A DNA stretch of 64,000 bases, from positions 1-64,000 of the forward strand of contig JAVBNG010000007.1 of assembly GCA_031551695.1 (NCBI GenBank), written 5' to 3'. This document shows, piece by piece, positions 53,786-62,970 of this stretch (its first letter is position 1; each line of letters begins with the position of its first letter). The notes beneath the pieces were generated by a model that was given only the letters and a program-made list of their open reading frames with translations, had not been told where the DNA came from and did not search any database. A program made the position numbers and the translations under genes. The stretch is from JAAYCI01 sp031551695 (GTDB taxonomy: Bacteria > Bacillota > Clostridia > Oscillospirales > Ruminococcaceae).

Positions 53786-56700
53786 ATGCCGAGAAAGAAG
53801 AAGACGATGGACGGCAACACCGCCGCCGCCCACGCCAGCTACGCATTTACCGAGGTAGCCGCTATCTACCCGATCACGCCGTCCAGTCCCATGGCAGAAA
53901 TCACCGATACATGGAGCGCCGACGGACTGCGCAATATCTTTGGCGACAAGGTGAGCGTGATTGAAATGCAAAGCGAAGGCGGCGCTTCCGGGGCCGTGCA
54001 TGGCAGCCTGAACGCGGGCGCGCTTACCACCACATACACAGCCAGCCAGGGCCTTCTTTTGATGATTCCGAACATGTACAAAATGGCGGGCGAACTGTTG
54101 CCTTCCGTCATCAATGTATCCGCCCGCACCGTGGCGGCCCACGCCCTTTCCATTTTTGGCGACCATGGTGATATTTATGCCTGCCGTCAAACCGGTTACG
54201 CTATGCTGGCCGAAAGCAACGTGCAGGAAGTAATGGACCTTACCCCCGAGGCGCACTTGGCGGCTCTGAAAGGCCGCGTGCCGTTTGTAAACTTTTTCGA
54301 CGGCTTCCGCACCAGCCACGAAATACAGAAAATCGAAGTCTGGGATTTTGAAGAACTGGCCGATATGATGGACAAGGACGCACTGGACGCATTCCGTGCC
54401 CGCGCTTTGAACCCGAAGCACCCCACCATGCGCGGCAGCCATCAAAACCCGGACATTTTTTTCCAAAACCGCGAAGCGGCCAACAAATATTACGACGCCG
54501 TGCCCGCCATCGTGGAAGAATACATGGGCCAGGTGAACAAAAAGCTTGGCACGGACTACGGCCTGTTCAACTACTACGGCGCGTCGGACGCCGAGCGCGT
54601 GATCATCGCCATGGGCAGTTTTTGCGATGTGACGGAGGAAGTGATCGACTACCTGACGGCCGCCGGCGAAAAGGTGGGCCTTGTGAAGGTGCGGCTGTAC
54701 CGTCCCTTCTCGGCGGAGCATCTTGCCAAAGTCATCCCGGCCTCCTGCAAAAAAATCGCCGTGATGGACCGCACCAAGGAGCCCGGCGCTTTGGCCGAGC
54801 CGTTGATGCTGGATGTGATGGCCGCTTTGAGGGGCCGTCGCGACGATATCACCCTCGTGGGCGGGCGCTACGGCCTGTCTTCCAAAGACACGACGCCGTC
54901 CTCCGTGTTTGCCGTTTATGAAAATCTGGAAGCGGACGCGCCGAAGAACGGCTTCACCATCGGCATTGTGGACGATGTTACCAATTTGAGCCTGCCGGAG
55001 CGCAGCGACTGCGCCGACACCACCCCGAAGGGCACCATCAACTGCAAGTTCTGGGGCCTTGGCGGCGACGGCACCGTGGGCGCGAACAAAAACAGCATCA
55101 AGATTTTGGGCGACCACACGGACAAATACGTGCAGGCGTACTTCCAGTACGACAGCAAAAAGACCGGCGGCGTGACGGTGAGCCACCTGCGCTTCGGCGA
55201 CAAGCCCATCAAAGCGCCCTACTACGTGCGCAAGGCCGACTTTGTGGCCTGCCACAACCCCTCTTACATCATCAAAGGCTTCAAGATGGTGCGCGACTGC
55301 AAGCCCGGCGGCAAGTTCCTTGTGAACGCCCAGTGGACGCCGGAAGAGCTGGAACAGCACCTGCCCCCGCTGGCCAAAAAGTACGTGGCGGACAACAATA
55401 TTGAGATTTACCTGGTGAACGCCATCGACATCGCCCGCAAAATCGGCATGGGCAAGCGCACCAATACCATTTTGCAAAGCGCCTTCTTCAAGCTGGCTGG
55501 CATCATCCCCATGGAGGACGCCCGCAAATATATGAAGGACGCCGCCCTGAAAAGCTACGGCAGCAAGGGCGAGGCCGTGGTGAACGCCAACTACGCCGCT
55601 ATTGACGCCGGCATGGACGCGCTGGTGAAAGTGGAAATTCCGGCAAGCTGGAAAGACTGTGAGCCGCGCAAATTGAAACGCCACTATGAAGTGGACGGAA
55701 AACTTGGGAAAATGGTGAAGGAAATCATGGACCCGGTGAACTACAACGACGGCGATTCCATCCCGGTTTCGGCCTTTGTAGACGGCCACGAGGACGGCAC
55801 CTTTCAGCAGGGGGCTTCGGCCTATGAAAAACGCGGCGTGGCCGTGGACGTGCCCGAGTGGGACGAGACGAAGTGCATCCAGTGCAACCAGTGCAGCTAT
55901 GTGTGCCCCCATGCCACCATCCGCCCGTTTGCTCTTGACGAAAATGACGTGAAAAACCTGCCGGAAGGCGCGCGCTGCGCCCAGATGAAGGGTAAGGGCG
56001 CGGAAGCGTTCCAGTTTGTGCAGGCGGTAAGCCCGCTGGACTGCATGGGCTGCGGCGTTTGTGCGGCCGTGTGCCCCGCTCCGGGCAAGGCCCTTACCAT
56101 GAAGCCCCAGGAAAGCCAGGCCGGCCAGCAGAAGGTGTTCGACTACTGCGTGGAAAACGTGGCAAAAAAGCCCGGCATGATGAGCGAGACCAGCGTGAAG
56201 GGCAGCCAGTTCAACCAGCCGCTGCTGGAGTTTTCCGGTTCTTGCGCGGGCTGCGCCGAAACGGCCTATGCCCGCCTCGTCACCCAGCTGTACGGCGAGC
56301 GGATGTATATTTCCAACGCCACGGGCTGTTCGTCCATCTGGGGCGGCCCGGCGGCCACCAGCCCCTACACCGTGAGCAAATCGAGCGGCCACGGCCCGGC
56401 CTGGGCCAACAGCCTGTTTGAGGACAACGCCGAGAACGGCTACGGCATGTACCTCGGCCAGAAGGCCATCCGCGAGCGCTTGCGCCGCCTGACGGAAGAG
56501 ATGATCGCCGTGGAGTACTGCGACGCCGAGCTGAAGGCCGCGGCGCAGAACTGGCTGGACACCTACGACAACGGCAAGGAGAACACCGCCGCGGCGGACG
56601 CTTTCATCAAAGAACTGGAAGAGAGCATTTTGCCCGTGAAGGAAGCGATTGCGTTCCTGAACACGGACGACGCCAAAAATATGTTCGGCGAGCACCACGC

Positions 56701-57469
56701 CGGTATGACGGCCCACATGAACGAGCTGGACGCCAAAGGCGTGACCGAGTGCGACTGCGAAGCGTGTAGCCCCGCCGCCCGCATTTTGGCGGAAAAAGAA
56801 TACCTGAACAAAAAAAGCGTGTGGATCTTCGGAGGCGACGGCTGGGCCTATGACATCGGCTACGGCGGCCTGGACCACGTGCTGGCTTCCGGCGAAGACG
56901 TGAACGTGTTCGTGTTCGACACGGAGGTGTACTCCAACACCGGCGGCCAGGCGTCGAAGGCCAGCCAGATTGGCCAGGTGGCGCAGTTTGCCGCCGCGGG
57001 CAAGAATATCGGCAAAAAGAGCCTTGCGGAAATGGCCATGGCTTACGGATACGTGTATGTGGCGCAAATTGCCATGGGTGCCGACCAGAACCAAACCATC
57101 AAGGCCATTGCCGAGGCCGAGGCCTACCCCGGCCCGTCCCTCATCATCGGCTACAGCCCGTGCGAAATGCACGGCATCAAGGGCGGCATGGTGAACTGCC
57201 AAAGCGAGATGAAAGCCGCCGTGGCCGCGGGCTACTGGTTTAACTTCCGGTTTGACCCCCGCAAAAAGGCCGAGGGCGCGAACCCCTTCCAGCTGGACTC
57301 GAAAGAGCCCACGGGCAGCTACCTCGACTTCATTGGCAACGAGACCCGCTACAGCCGCCTGAAGCTCACCTTCCCGGACCGCGCCGAGACCCTGTTCAGC
57401 GAGGCGGTGGACCAGAGCAAAGAGCGTTACCAGTACCTGCTGCGGCTGTCGAAGCTGTACGAGGCGTAG
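53786..57469 (+). CDS. nifJ: Pyruvate:ferredoxin (flavodoxin) oxidoreductase, one-chain type
   Basis: 1227 residues, slightly longer than the usual 1170-1190. Domains in order: pyrimidine-binding (AIYPITPSSPMAE at residue 29), transketolase C-like, gamma domain, ferredoxin domain with two 4Fe-4S motifs (CIQCNQCSYVCPH and CMGCGVCAAVCP, near residues 697-765), and the TPP domain with GDGWAYDIGYGG and SNTGGQ, plus a proximal cluster (CAGCAE). It splits pyruvate to acetyl-CoA and CO2 and reduces ferredoxin. In many anaerobes that ferredoxin feeds Rnf; here no complete Rnf is seen. GGAGGG precedes ATG 53786; a strong terminator follows. Confidence 0.97.
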   Translation: MPRKKKTMDGNTAAAHASYAFTEVAAIYPITPSSPMAEITDTWSADGLRNIFGDKVSVIEMQSEGGASGAVHGSLNAGALTTTYTASQGLLLMIPNMYKMAGELLPSVINVSARTVAAHALSIFGDHGDIYACRQTGYAMLAESNVQEVMDLTPEAHLAALKGRVPFVNFFDGFRTSHEIQKIEVWDFEELADMMDKDALDAFRARALNPKHPTMRGSHQNPDIFFQNREAANKYYDAVPAIVEEYMGQVNKKLGTDYGLFNYYGASDAERVIIAMGSFCDVTEEVIDYLTAAGEKVGLVKVRLYRPFSAEHLAKVIPASCKKIAVMDRTKEPGALAEPLMLDVMAALRGRRDDITLVGGRYGLSSKDTTPSSVFAVYENLEADAPKNGFTIGIVDDVTNLSLPERSDCADTTPKGTINCKFWGLGGDGTVGANKNSIKILGDHTDKYVQAYFQYDSKKTGGVTVSHLRFGDKPIKAPYYVRKADFVACHNPSYIIKGFKMVRDCKPGGKFLVNAQWTPEELEQHLPPLAKKYVADNNIEIYLVNAIDIARKIGMGKRTNTILQSAFFKLAGIIPMEDARKYMKDAALKSYGSKGEAVVNANYAAIDAGMDALVKVEIPASWKDCEPRKLKRHYEVDGKLGKMVKEIMDPVNYNDGDSIPVSAFVDGHEDGTFQQGASAYEKRGVAVDVPEWDETKCIQCNQCSYVCPHATIRPFALDENDVKNLPEGARCAQMKGKGAEAFQFVQAVSPLDCMGCGVCAAVCPAPGKALTMKPQESQAGQQKVFDYCVENVAKKPGMMSETSVKGSQFNQPLLEFSGSCAGCAETAYARLVTQLYGERMYISNATGCSSIWGGPAATSPYTVSKSSGHGPAWANSLFEDNAENGYGMYLGQKAIRERLRRLTEEMIAVEYCDAELKAAAQNWLDTYDNGKENTAAADAFIKELEESILPVKEAIAFLNTDDAKNMFGEHHAGMTAHMNELDAKGVTECDCEACSPAARILAEKEYLNKKSVWIFGGDGWAYDIGYGGLDHVLASGEDVNVFVFDTEVYSNTGGQASKASQIGQVAQFAAAGKNIGKKSLAEMAMAYGYVYVAQIAMGADQNQTIKAIAEAEAYPGPSLIIGYSPCEMHGIKGGMVNCQSEMKAAVAAGYWFNFRFDPRKKAEGANPFQLDSKEPTGSYLDFIGNETRYSRLKLTFPDRAETLFSEAVDQSKERYQYLLRLSKLYEA

Positions 57470-57536
57470 GGTTCCGCGGCGGGTTTTCGCAAAGGATTTT
57501 GCACCGCCCTCGTTTCGTCGGCCAATCAATTCAATA

Positions 57537-57570
57537 AAATCCGCCGAAAATCATTTTCGGCGGATTTTTT
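57537..57570 (+). terminator. PFOR terminator
   Basis: AAATCCGCCGAAAA (57537-57550) pairs with TTTTCGGCGGATTT (57554-57567), then T. Confidence 0.92.
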
Positions 57571-57604
57571 ACGTATTTTATATGCGCAAATTTACGGGCC
57601 ACAC

Positions 57605-57633
57605 TTGCCACAAAGCGGAACAGCGGGTAGAAT
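57605..57633 (+). promoter_or_regulatory. Promoter of the YcxB-like gene
   Basis: TTGCCA (57605-57610), 17-bp spacer, TAGAAT (57628-57633). Transcription from here would exclude an upstream ATG at 57582. Confidence 0.5.
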
Positions 57634-57683
57634 TAAGAGTAAACGCGCGGGTGCGCGAACAAACGGATTTTTTGGAGGCCTTT

Positions 57684-58238
57684 TTGAAACCGCTGTTTCA
57701 AAACATCACCGTGATGGACAAACACATGGCCGCGCGGTTTTACGCCGTAAGCTGGCCAAAAAACCTGGGGTTTCTGGCGGTGGCGCTGTCTGCCGTGGGT
57801 GTGTTTGCCGTGGCCTACGGCGTGTTTTACATTATGGCAGGCGGAAGCGGCGCCGTGCTGTACGGCGTGGCCATGTTTCTCATGGCGGCGGGGGCGCTTT
57901 TTCTCGCCTTTTTTGGCTATTTGCTGCGCCTTGGCCGCTATGTGCAGGCACAGCAAAAGCTGTGGGGCGGCCCCATCCTGCAAAAACAGGTGGATTTTTT
58001 CGACGAAGATTTTACCCAGACCACCCGTCTCGGGCGGTCTGCTTTTCGTTATGATATGCTTACCGGCGTCACCTGCAGGCGGGGCGTGGTGGTGCTGTGG
58101 ATGGGCAAATATGCCCTGGTGATGGACGACGCCGGTTTCGCCAAAGGCGGCCACGACGCGTTCCTTTTGTTTATTCGGGAAAAAACAAAAGAAAATAGAA
58201 AAAATATGCTGAAAAATATTTTCGGGCGGCGGGGCTGA
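57684..58238 (+). CDS. YcxB-like membrane protein
   Basis: 184 residues from TTG 57684, which has GGAGG five bases upstream; ATG 57714 is an alternative. Two adjacent membrane segments (about 28-52 and 55-82), then a C-terminal soluble domain (YDMLTGVTCRRGVVVLWMGK, ending LFIREKTKENRKNMLKNIFG) resembling the YcxB-like fold. No function is known. It is followed 32 bp later by the formyltransferase homologue on the same strand, so the two may be expressed together. Confidence 0.65.
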   Translation: MKPLFQNITVMDKHMAARFYAVSWPKNLGFLAVALSAVGVFAVAYGVFYIMAGGSGAVLYGVAMFLMAAGALFLAFFGYLLRLGRYVQAQQKLWGGPILQKQVDFFDEDFTQTTRLGRSAFRYDMLTGVTCRRGVVVLWMGKYALVMDDAGFAKGGHDAFLLFIREKTKENRKNMLKNIFGRRG

Positions 58239-58270
58239 CGCCGGCGAAAATTGGGGAGTGAAGCAGGCGG

Positions 58271-59173
58271 ATGGAAATGCGGTTTGACAGCGTTGTTTTT
58301 ATGGGAACCGGCCACGTGCTGGCAGCCTGCGCCGAAACGCTGCTGGCGCTTGGTGTGGGCGCGGAAAAAGTGTGCCTGGCGGAGTACGGCGCGAACGCGG
58401 CGTCCATTTCCCATGTGCAAAAATACTCTGAAAAAACCGGTGTGGCCTACCTGGGCCTGCCGAAGCAAAATGCAGGAGCAGAACGCTTTTTTATGGATTT
58501 GGCGGGCGAAGTGCTGGTGGTAAGCGTGAACAACCTGTACCTGTTTCCCGCTTGCGTGCGCAACAAAGCGGGCCTTACGCTGGTGAACAGCCACTCCTCC
58601 CTGCTACCCGCCTACCCCGGCTTGCACGCGCCTTCGTGGGCGATTTTTTTTGGCGAAACGGTGGGCGGCGTCACCTGGCATTTTATTGGCGCCGGGGTGA
58701 ACAGCGGGAATATCATTCACCAAAAATTCATGGAAATTCCCGAAAATATCACGGCCATTCAGTTGGACAGGGCTTACGCCGACTTGAAAGCGCAGGCGTT
58801 TGGCGAACTGCTGCCCGCGCTGCTGCGGGAAAAGCAAGACGGCACGCCCCAGCCCGAAGAGCAGCGCCGCAGGGTGTACACAATGGCCGATTTGCCGAAC
58901 GCAGGCCATATTTCGCCGCTGGATAATGTATTATTTTCCCACCGGGTGCTGCGCAGCATGGACTGCGGCGACACAGCGCAGCTGCCGCCGGTATGGCTGG
59001 ACTATGCGGGCCGGCGGTACACAGTGCGCGCGTACCGGCTGGAGGCCGCCCCCGGGCTGAAAGGCGCAAAGGCGGCGTGTGCGTTGGTGGCGTTTGACGC
59101 GGAAAAGCTGCATTTTACCATTGGCCAAAACGGCCTGGCGTTGCATTTGGACGTGCGGGAAAAAGAAGTATAA
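58271..59173 (+). CDS. Formyltransferase-fold protein with catalytic Asp replaced by Asn
   Basis: 300 residues. An N-terminal formyl_trans_N-type domain (5-190) contains NSHSSLLPAYPGLHA, giving Asn106 and His108 of the N-H-D triad of PurN/Fmt enzymes. The third residue lies in GAGVNSGNIIHQ: Asn144 stands where Asp is required. The C-terminal 100 residues (from about 200) resemble the Fmt C-terminal barrel only loosely. The folate loop is changed too. The protein is probably a catalytically altered relative of methionyl-tRNA or sugar/amino acid formyltransferases; it is not the housekeeping Fmt, which would be expected beside def or rsmB. Possible operon with the YcxB-like gene. Confidence 0.75.
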   Translation: MEMRFDSVVFMGTGHVLAACAETLLALGVGAEKVCLAEYGANAASISHVQKYSEKTGVAYLGLPKQNAGAERFFMDLAGEVLVVSVNNLYLFPACVRNKAGLTLVNSHSSLLPAYPGLHAPSWAIFFGETVGGVTWHFIGAGVNSGNIIHQKFMEIPENITAIQLDRAYADLKAQAFGELLPALLREKQDGTPQPEEQRRRVYTMADLPNAGHISPLDNVLFSHRVLRSMDCGDTAQLPPVWLDYAGRRYTVRAYRLEAAPGLKGAKAACALVAFDAEKLHFTIGQNGLALHLDVREKEV

Positions 59174-59396
59174 AAAACATCCCTGAAAAGCGATGTTTCA
59201 GCTTGTCAAAAAAAGGGTGGCCCGCGCAGAGTGTCCAGGAGCGCAACGGCCATCTACCTTCCGCGCCGTCTCAAGTACAACGAAAAAACGTTGTTCTTGA
59301 TCCGCCTTGCGGCTGACGATGGCTTTATGCGCACCCGGCCCCTCTGCGCTCGTGCGTTCTTTGACTGCCTCAAACGTCCCTTTTCAGGGATGTTTT
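59174..59396. repeat. 223-bp nested inverted-repeat element (possible structured RNA)
   Basis: Outer arms 59174-59190 and 59380-59396 are a perfect 17-bp inverted repeat (AAAACATCCCTGAAAAG). Inside, successive segments pair in order: 59192-59201 with 59369-59378 (one wobble, one mismatch), GTCAAA (59205-59210) with TTTGAC (59360-59365), GCGCAGAG (59224-59231) with CTCTGCGC (59342-59349), GCGCA (59241-59245) with TGCGC (59328-59332), GCCATC (59249-59254) with GATGGC (59318-59323), CCGC (59261-59264) with GCGG (59309-59312), and a terminal hairpin 59271-59282/59289-59300. The whole forms one long rod. No gene inside. It starts directly at the formyltransferase stop, so it could also terminate that transcript. 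Confidence 0.7.
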
Positions 59397-59453
59397 ATTT
59401 CGAAAAGAGTGTGCGACACCCGGCTTTTCGATGCCGGCCAATTCCCGATAATT

Positions 59454-60362
59454 TTAATTCCCCGCCCCCGGAATGTTTGGCGGCTCAAAGCCCTCGCCCA
59501 CGGCCTCGCTGATCTCCGTGACCATAAACAGGGCCTGCGGGTCCACCGCGCGGGTGGCCGAGCGCACTTTGTAAATCTGACTTTTGCTGCACATGCACAT
59601 CAGCATTTGGTGCTGTTCACCACGGTAGGTGCCCTTCACGTCCACAAGGGTGGAGCCGCGGTCCACTTCTGCGTCGATGGCTTTAGCAATTTCCCGGCCG
59701 TGGTCCGTGATGATCAGCGCCATTTTGCTGCTGCCCATGCCGAAGATGATGCTGTCCATGGTGAGGCTGGTTGTAAAGCAGGCTACAATGCCGTACAGGG
59801 CGGCGTCGATGTTGCGGAAGGCGATGGCGCCCGCCGCAACAACGATGGCGTCGATAACCAGGGAAATGCGCCCCACGGAAAAATGGGGGCGGTATTTTTT
59901 AACGGTCAATATGAGGAAATCGGTGCCGCCGGTGGACGAGCCGCGCATGTAGATGAGCGCAAGGCCCCCGCCGATGAGCGCGCCGGTGAAAATGGCCGCC
60001 AGCAGCGTGTTGCCGGTGTATTTGGGGAAATGGGGAAACACCAGGTCCACAAACAGCGTGTTGATGAGCATGGTCCACACGGATTTGAGCAGAAACGGCG
60101 CGCCGATGGCGCGGGCGCTGACGAAAATGAGCGGTACGTTCAGCACCAGGCTTAGCACGCCGATGGGCCAGCCGGTAAATGCATTGACGATGATGGCCAC
60201 ACCCGAAATGCCGCCGGGGGCGAAATTGCTGCCGCTGGCAAAGGTGTAAACACCCAGCGCAAACAACACCGAGCCGATGGATATGACCAAAGTATCCAGC
60301 AAAAAAGTGCGCAGGCGAAAGTTTTTTGGGTCCAGCCCGATGGAGATGAGTTTGTCTTTCAA
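59454..60362 (-). CDS. YitT family membrane protein (DUF2179)
   Basis: 302 residues from TTG 60362 behind GGAGG. Five to six membrane segments (20-200) with the family motifs FAPGGISGVAII and RGSSTGGTDFL. The soluble C-terminal DUF2179 domain (about 215-290; RGSTLVDVKGTYRGEQHQML) is a ferredoxin-like PII-type fold. Function is unknown; members are common in Firmicutes. Single gene, with the inverted-repeat element behind it. Confidence 0.92.
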   Translation of the reverse strand: MKDKLISIGLDPKNFRLRTFLLDTLVISIGSVLFALGVYTFASGSNFAPGGISGVAIIVNAFTGWPIGVLSLVLNVPLIFVSARAIGAPFLLKSVWTMLINTLFVDLVFPHFPKYTGNTLLAAIFTGALIGGGLALIYMRGSSTGGTDFLILTVKKYRPHFSVGRISLVIDAIVVAAGAIAFRNIDAALYGIVACFTTSLTMDSIIFGMGSSKMALIITDHGREIAKAIDAEVDRGSTLVDVKGTYRGEQHQMLMCMCSKSQIYKVRSATRAVDPQALFMVTEISEAVGEGFEPPNIPGAGN

Positions 60363-60688
60363 AAGATACGCCTCCGTTTGCGCATATTTTAATATATTCT
60401 TATATTTAACGCCAATTAAACACTCATTAAACAGGGAATAATCAGGGTTTTCAACAAATAGTGGATAAATAAAGGTTAATTCAACCTTAATTCAACAGTA
60501 AATAAACAGATCATACAAGTGGCTTGTGGAAAGGGATTCAAACCGTAAGGGTTCCGGTAAAGCCAACCGGCTTCTCATAGAGTATGCGGTTCGAATCTAA
60601 ACACCATTACCCAAGCATATACAACTAAACCCGAACCGCTGTGGCGAGCTTTCTACGCGGATCCTGTCACGGCCCGGGCGCAACCAAC
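60363..60688. other. Gene-free stretch with origin-like repeats and a tRNA-like fragment
   Basis: AT-rich 60380-60510 includes TTTTCAACA (60448-60456), two more TTCAAC steps, and TTATCCACT on the minus strand (near 60460-60468), one base from a DnaA box. At 60540-60615 a GGTTCGAATC T-loop-like sequence occurs without a cloverleaf. No gene. Confidence 0.35.
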
Positions 60689-61405
60689 CTACGGCAGCAA
60701 AACCGGGCCGCGGGCACTGTTGTCGTCCGCACCCTTCCCAGCGGCAAGGGTTTCGGCGGCAGCTACAATAAAGGCGGCCGCGCTGGCAAGGTCCGGCAAA
60801 ACAGCGTCCGCCTGCGCTTTAATTTCCTCCGATGGCTGCAATTGGTCCGGCACCATCAGGGTAAGGCAGCCGGCAGCCTTGGCCGCCGCCACACCGGGGA
60901 AGCTGTCCTCCACCACGGCGCAGGCTGATGGCGCAAGCCCCAGGTTTTGCGCCGCCATCAAAAAAATATCCGGCGCGGGCTTCGAGCGCTGCACCATATT
61001 GCCGCTTACCACTGTGGTGAAAAATTCTTCAAAATGGGCGGCCTTCAGGTGGTGGGCCACAATTTCCGCCCGGGAAGACGACGCCAGCGCCAGCAAAAAG
61101 CCTTTTTCACGCAAATGCTGCAGTGCCGCGCGGGCGCCCGGTTTTTCGGGCATGCCGTGGGTGTCGATATAGTTCAAAAAGCGGCGGTAGGTTTCCACGA
61201 TATAATGGTCATAATCAAAATTTGGGCCGAAATATTCCTGTAAAAGCGCTAAAAATGCCGCGCTGTTAATGCCGTAGGTTTTATTGCGCATTTCGTCGCT
61301 CATTTGGTAGCCCATTTCCCGCAGCAACGCATCGTCAATTTCAAGGTGCAGGCGTTCGGTGTCGAACAAAACGCCGTCCATATCGAATAAAACGCCTTTT
61401 AACAT
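60689..61405 (-). CDS. HAD-superfamily hydrolase, beta-phosphoglucomutase-like
   Basis: 238 residues from ATG 61405 (AAAGGGG upstream). Motif I FDMDGVLFDT (residues 7-16) with the second Asp typical of phosphomutases/phosphatases, a four-helix cap (20-85), motif II ALASSSR (near 110), Lys in RSKPAPDIF and motif IV VVEDSFPGVAAA. The FDMDGVLFDT and EDSxxGVxAA motifs match the PGMB-like group, but the fully conserved mutase cap residues are not clear. Likely a sugar phosphatase. The last 15 residues are unlike the family. Confidence 0.85.
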   Translation of the reverse strand: MLKGVLFDMDGVLFDTERLHLEIDDALLREMGYQMSDEMRNKTYGINSAAFLALLQEYFGPNFDYDHYIVETYRRFLNYIDTHGMPEKPGARAALQHLREKGFLLALASSSRAEIVAHHLKAAHFEEFFTTVVSGNMVQRSKPAPDIFLMAAQNLGLAPSACAVVEDSFPGVAAAKAAGCLTLMVPDQLQPSEEIKAQADAVLPDLASAAAFIVAAAETLAAGKGADDNSARGPVLLP

Positions 61406-61501
61406 ACAAAAACCCCTTTCCCGGCGGGCAAACCCCGTCTTTTTTATTGTAACAGAGAGGAAAGCGAAAGACAAATTCTAAAATTTTTAAAGGCTGAAAC
61501 C

Positions 61502-61530
61502 TTGCAATGGGCGCGGCGCATGGTTAAAAT
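61502..61530 (+). promoter_or_regulatory. Promoter of ilvE
   Basis: TTGCAA (61502-61507), 17-bp spacer, TAAAAT (61525-61530). The start at 61562 follows GAAAGGAAG. Confidence 0.65.
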
Positions 61531-61561
61531 GTAAGGAAAGACGCCGAAAGGAAGACGGAAG

Positions 61562-62641
61562 ATGGAGATCCGAATTGTGGAGAACGAAAACCCGAAGCCG
61601 AAGCCGGACGAAGAAAACCTGGGCTTTGGCAAGGTGTATACCGACCATATGTTTGTGATGCCGTACACGGAGGAAGAGGGCTGGCACGACCCCGCCATCG
61701 TTCCCTACGGCCCCATCGCGCTGGACCCAGCCAGCCTGGTGTTCCACTATGCGCAGGAGTGCTTTGAAGGCATGAAGGCCTACCGCACGCCGGACGACGA
61801 TATCCAGCTGTTCCGCCCGGAGAAAAACGCCGAGCGCATGGCCAGCACCCACCGCCGTTTGTGCATTCCGGAAATTCCGGTGGACATGTTTGTGGAAGCG
61901 GTAAACGCGCTGGTGAACCACGAGCGCGACTGGGTGCCCAGCGTGCCGGAAACCAGCCTGTACATCCGCCCGTGCACCATTGCCACAGAGGCGCAGCTGG
62001 GCGTGAAAGCGTCCTCCAGCTACCTGTTTTTTATCATCTGCTCGCCTTCGGGCGCGTATTACGCGGAAGGGCTGGACCCGGTGAAGATCTTTGTGGAGGA
62101 CGAACTGACCCGTGCCGCGCCAGGCGGAACGGGGCATATCAAATGCGGCGGCAACTACGCCGCGTCCCTGGCCGGGCAGGTGAAGGCCCATGACCTAGGC
62201 TACAGCCAGGTGCTGTGGCTGGACGGCGCCGAGCGGAAATATGTGGAAGAAGTGGGCGCGATGAACGTGTTTTTTGTCATTGACGGGGAAGTGGTGACGG
62301 CGCCCGCCGGCAGCACCGTGCTGCCGGGCATCACCCGCATGAGTTGTATGGAACTGCTGGGCGACTGGGGAAAAACCGTGACGGAACGCCGCCTGTCCAT
62401 CGACGAGCTGATGGCCGCCGCAAAAGATGGCCGCGTGAGCGAGGTGTTTGGCACAGGCACGGCGGCGGTAATTTCGCCCGTGGGCGAGCTGTGCTACAAG
62501 GGCGAGACTGTGGAGATAGGTGAAAACAAGATTGGCAAATTGACCCGCAAGCTGTACGATACCCTCACCGGCATCCAATGGGGCACGGTGCCGGATGAAA
62601 AAGACTGGGCAGTGCCGGTTCGTGACCGGACTGGACAGTAG
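61562..62641 (+). CDS. ilvE: Branched-chain amino acid aminotransferase
   Basis: 359 residues, the length of the long (BCAT type II/eukaryote-like) form. FHYAQECFEGMKAYR, the PLP-binding Lys in TGHIKCGGNYAAS (near residue 198), YVEEVGAMNVFFV, LPGITRMSC and FGTGTAAVISPVG are all present at the usual positions. It transfers amino groups between Leu/Ile/Val and 2-oxoglutarate. Transcribed alone from its own promoter; no other ilv or leu genes nearby and no T-box or leader peptide seen. Confidence 0.96.
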   Translation: MEIRIVENENPKPKPDEENLGFGKVYTDHMFVMPYTEEEGWHDPAIVPYGPIALDPASLVFHYAQECFEGMKAYRTPDDDIQLFRPEKNAERMASTHRRLCIPEIPVDMFVEAVNALVNHERDWVPSVPETSLYIRPCTIATEAQLGVKASSSYLFFIICSPSGAYYAEGLDPVKIFVEDELTRAAPGGTGHIKCGGNYAASLAGQVKAHDLGYSQVLWLDGAERKYVEEVGAMNVFFVIDGEVVTAPAGSTVLPGITRMSCMELLGDWGKTVTERRLSIDELMAAAKDGRVSEVFGTGTAAVISPVGELCYKGETVEIGENKIGKLTRKLYDTLTGIQWGTVPDEKDWAVPVRDRTGQ

Positions 62642-62970
62642 CGGCGCGCTGTGCGCGCCTGGGGTGCGGGCAACAGGCTTGCGCCTTTGGTGGCGAGCAT
62701 TCTTTGCGCGGCATTTCAACAACGCCGTGCGCCGGCCAATAGCACCCGAGCGCCGCACAACGGGGCGAAATTGGCTGACCGGGCACCGTCTTAGGAAAAC
62801 ATAGGAAAACACGGCCGCTTGGCCGTGTTTTTTTATTGCATCTATGCTATTTTCCTAACCGGCAATCCGTTTTCCACACAGCGCCGCAAAGCGAAGGCGC
62901 AAGCCCCTGCCCCAAAGCCGGAGCGGAAAAGGTGCAAGGTACTCTTGGAGCGATACCGGCCGCCGCCGGC
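62642..62970. other. Gap between ilvE and the potassium transporter gene
   Basis: No gene. It contains the ilvE terminator at 62807-62834 and GC-rich sequence with no further signal that I can name. Confidence 0.4.
62807..62834 (+). terminator. ilvE-side terminator
   Basis: AAACACGGCC (62807-62816) pairs with GGCCGTGTTT (62821-62830), then TTTT. Confidence 0.9.

Noticed and set aside
53750..57529. A 1259-codon open frame on the strand opposite PFOR, longer than PFOR itself
   Set aside because: It has no recognisable domain, its composition (His, Val, Gly, Ala-rich) mirrors the codon bias of the PFOR gene, and PFOR has all its motifs, promoter and terminator. Long antisense frames are expected in GC-rich coding DNA.
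60520..60615. tRNA-like GGTTCGAATC sequence
   Set aside because: The bases flanking the T-loop do not pair, and neither strand gives acceptor or anticodon stems. At most it is a decayed fragment.
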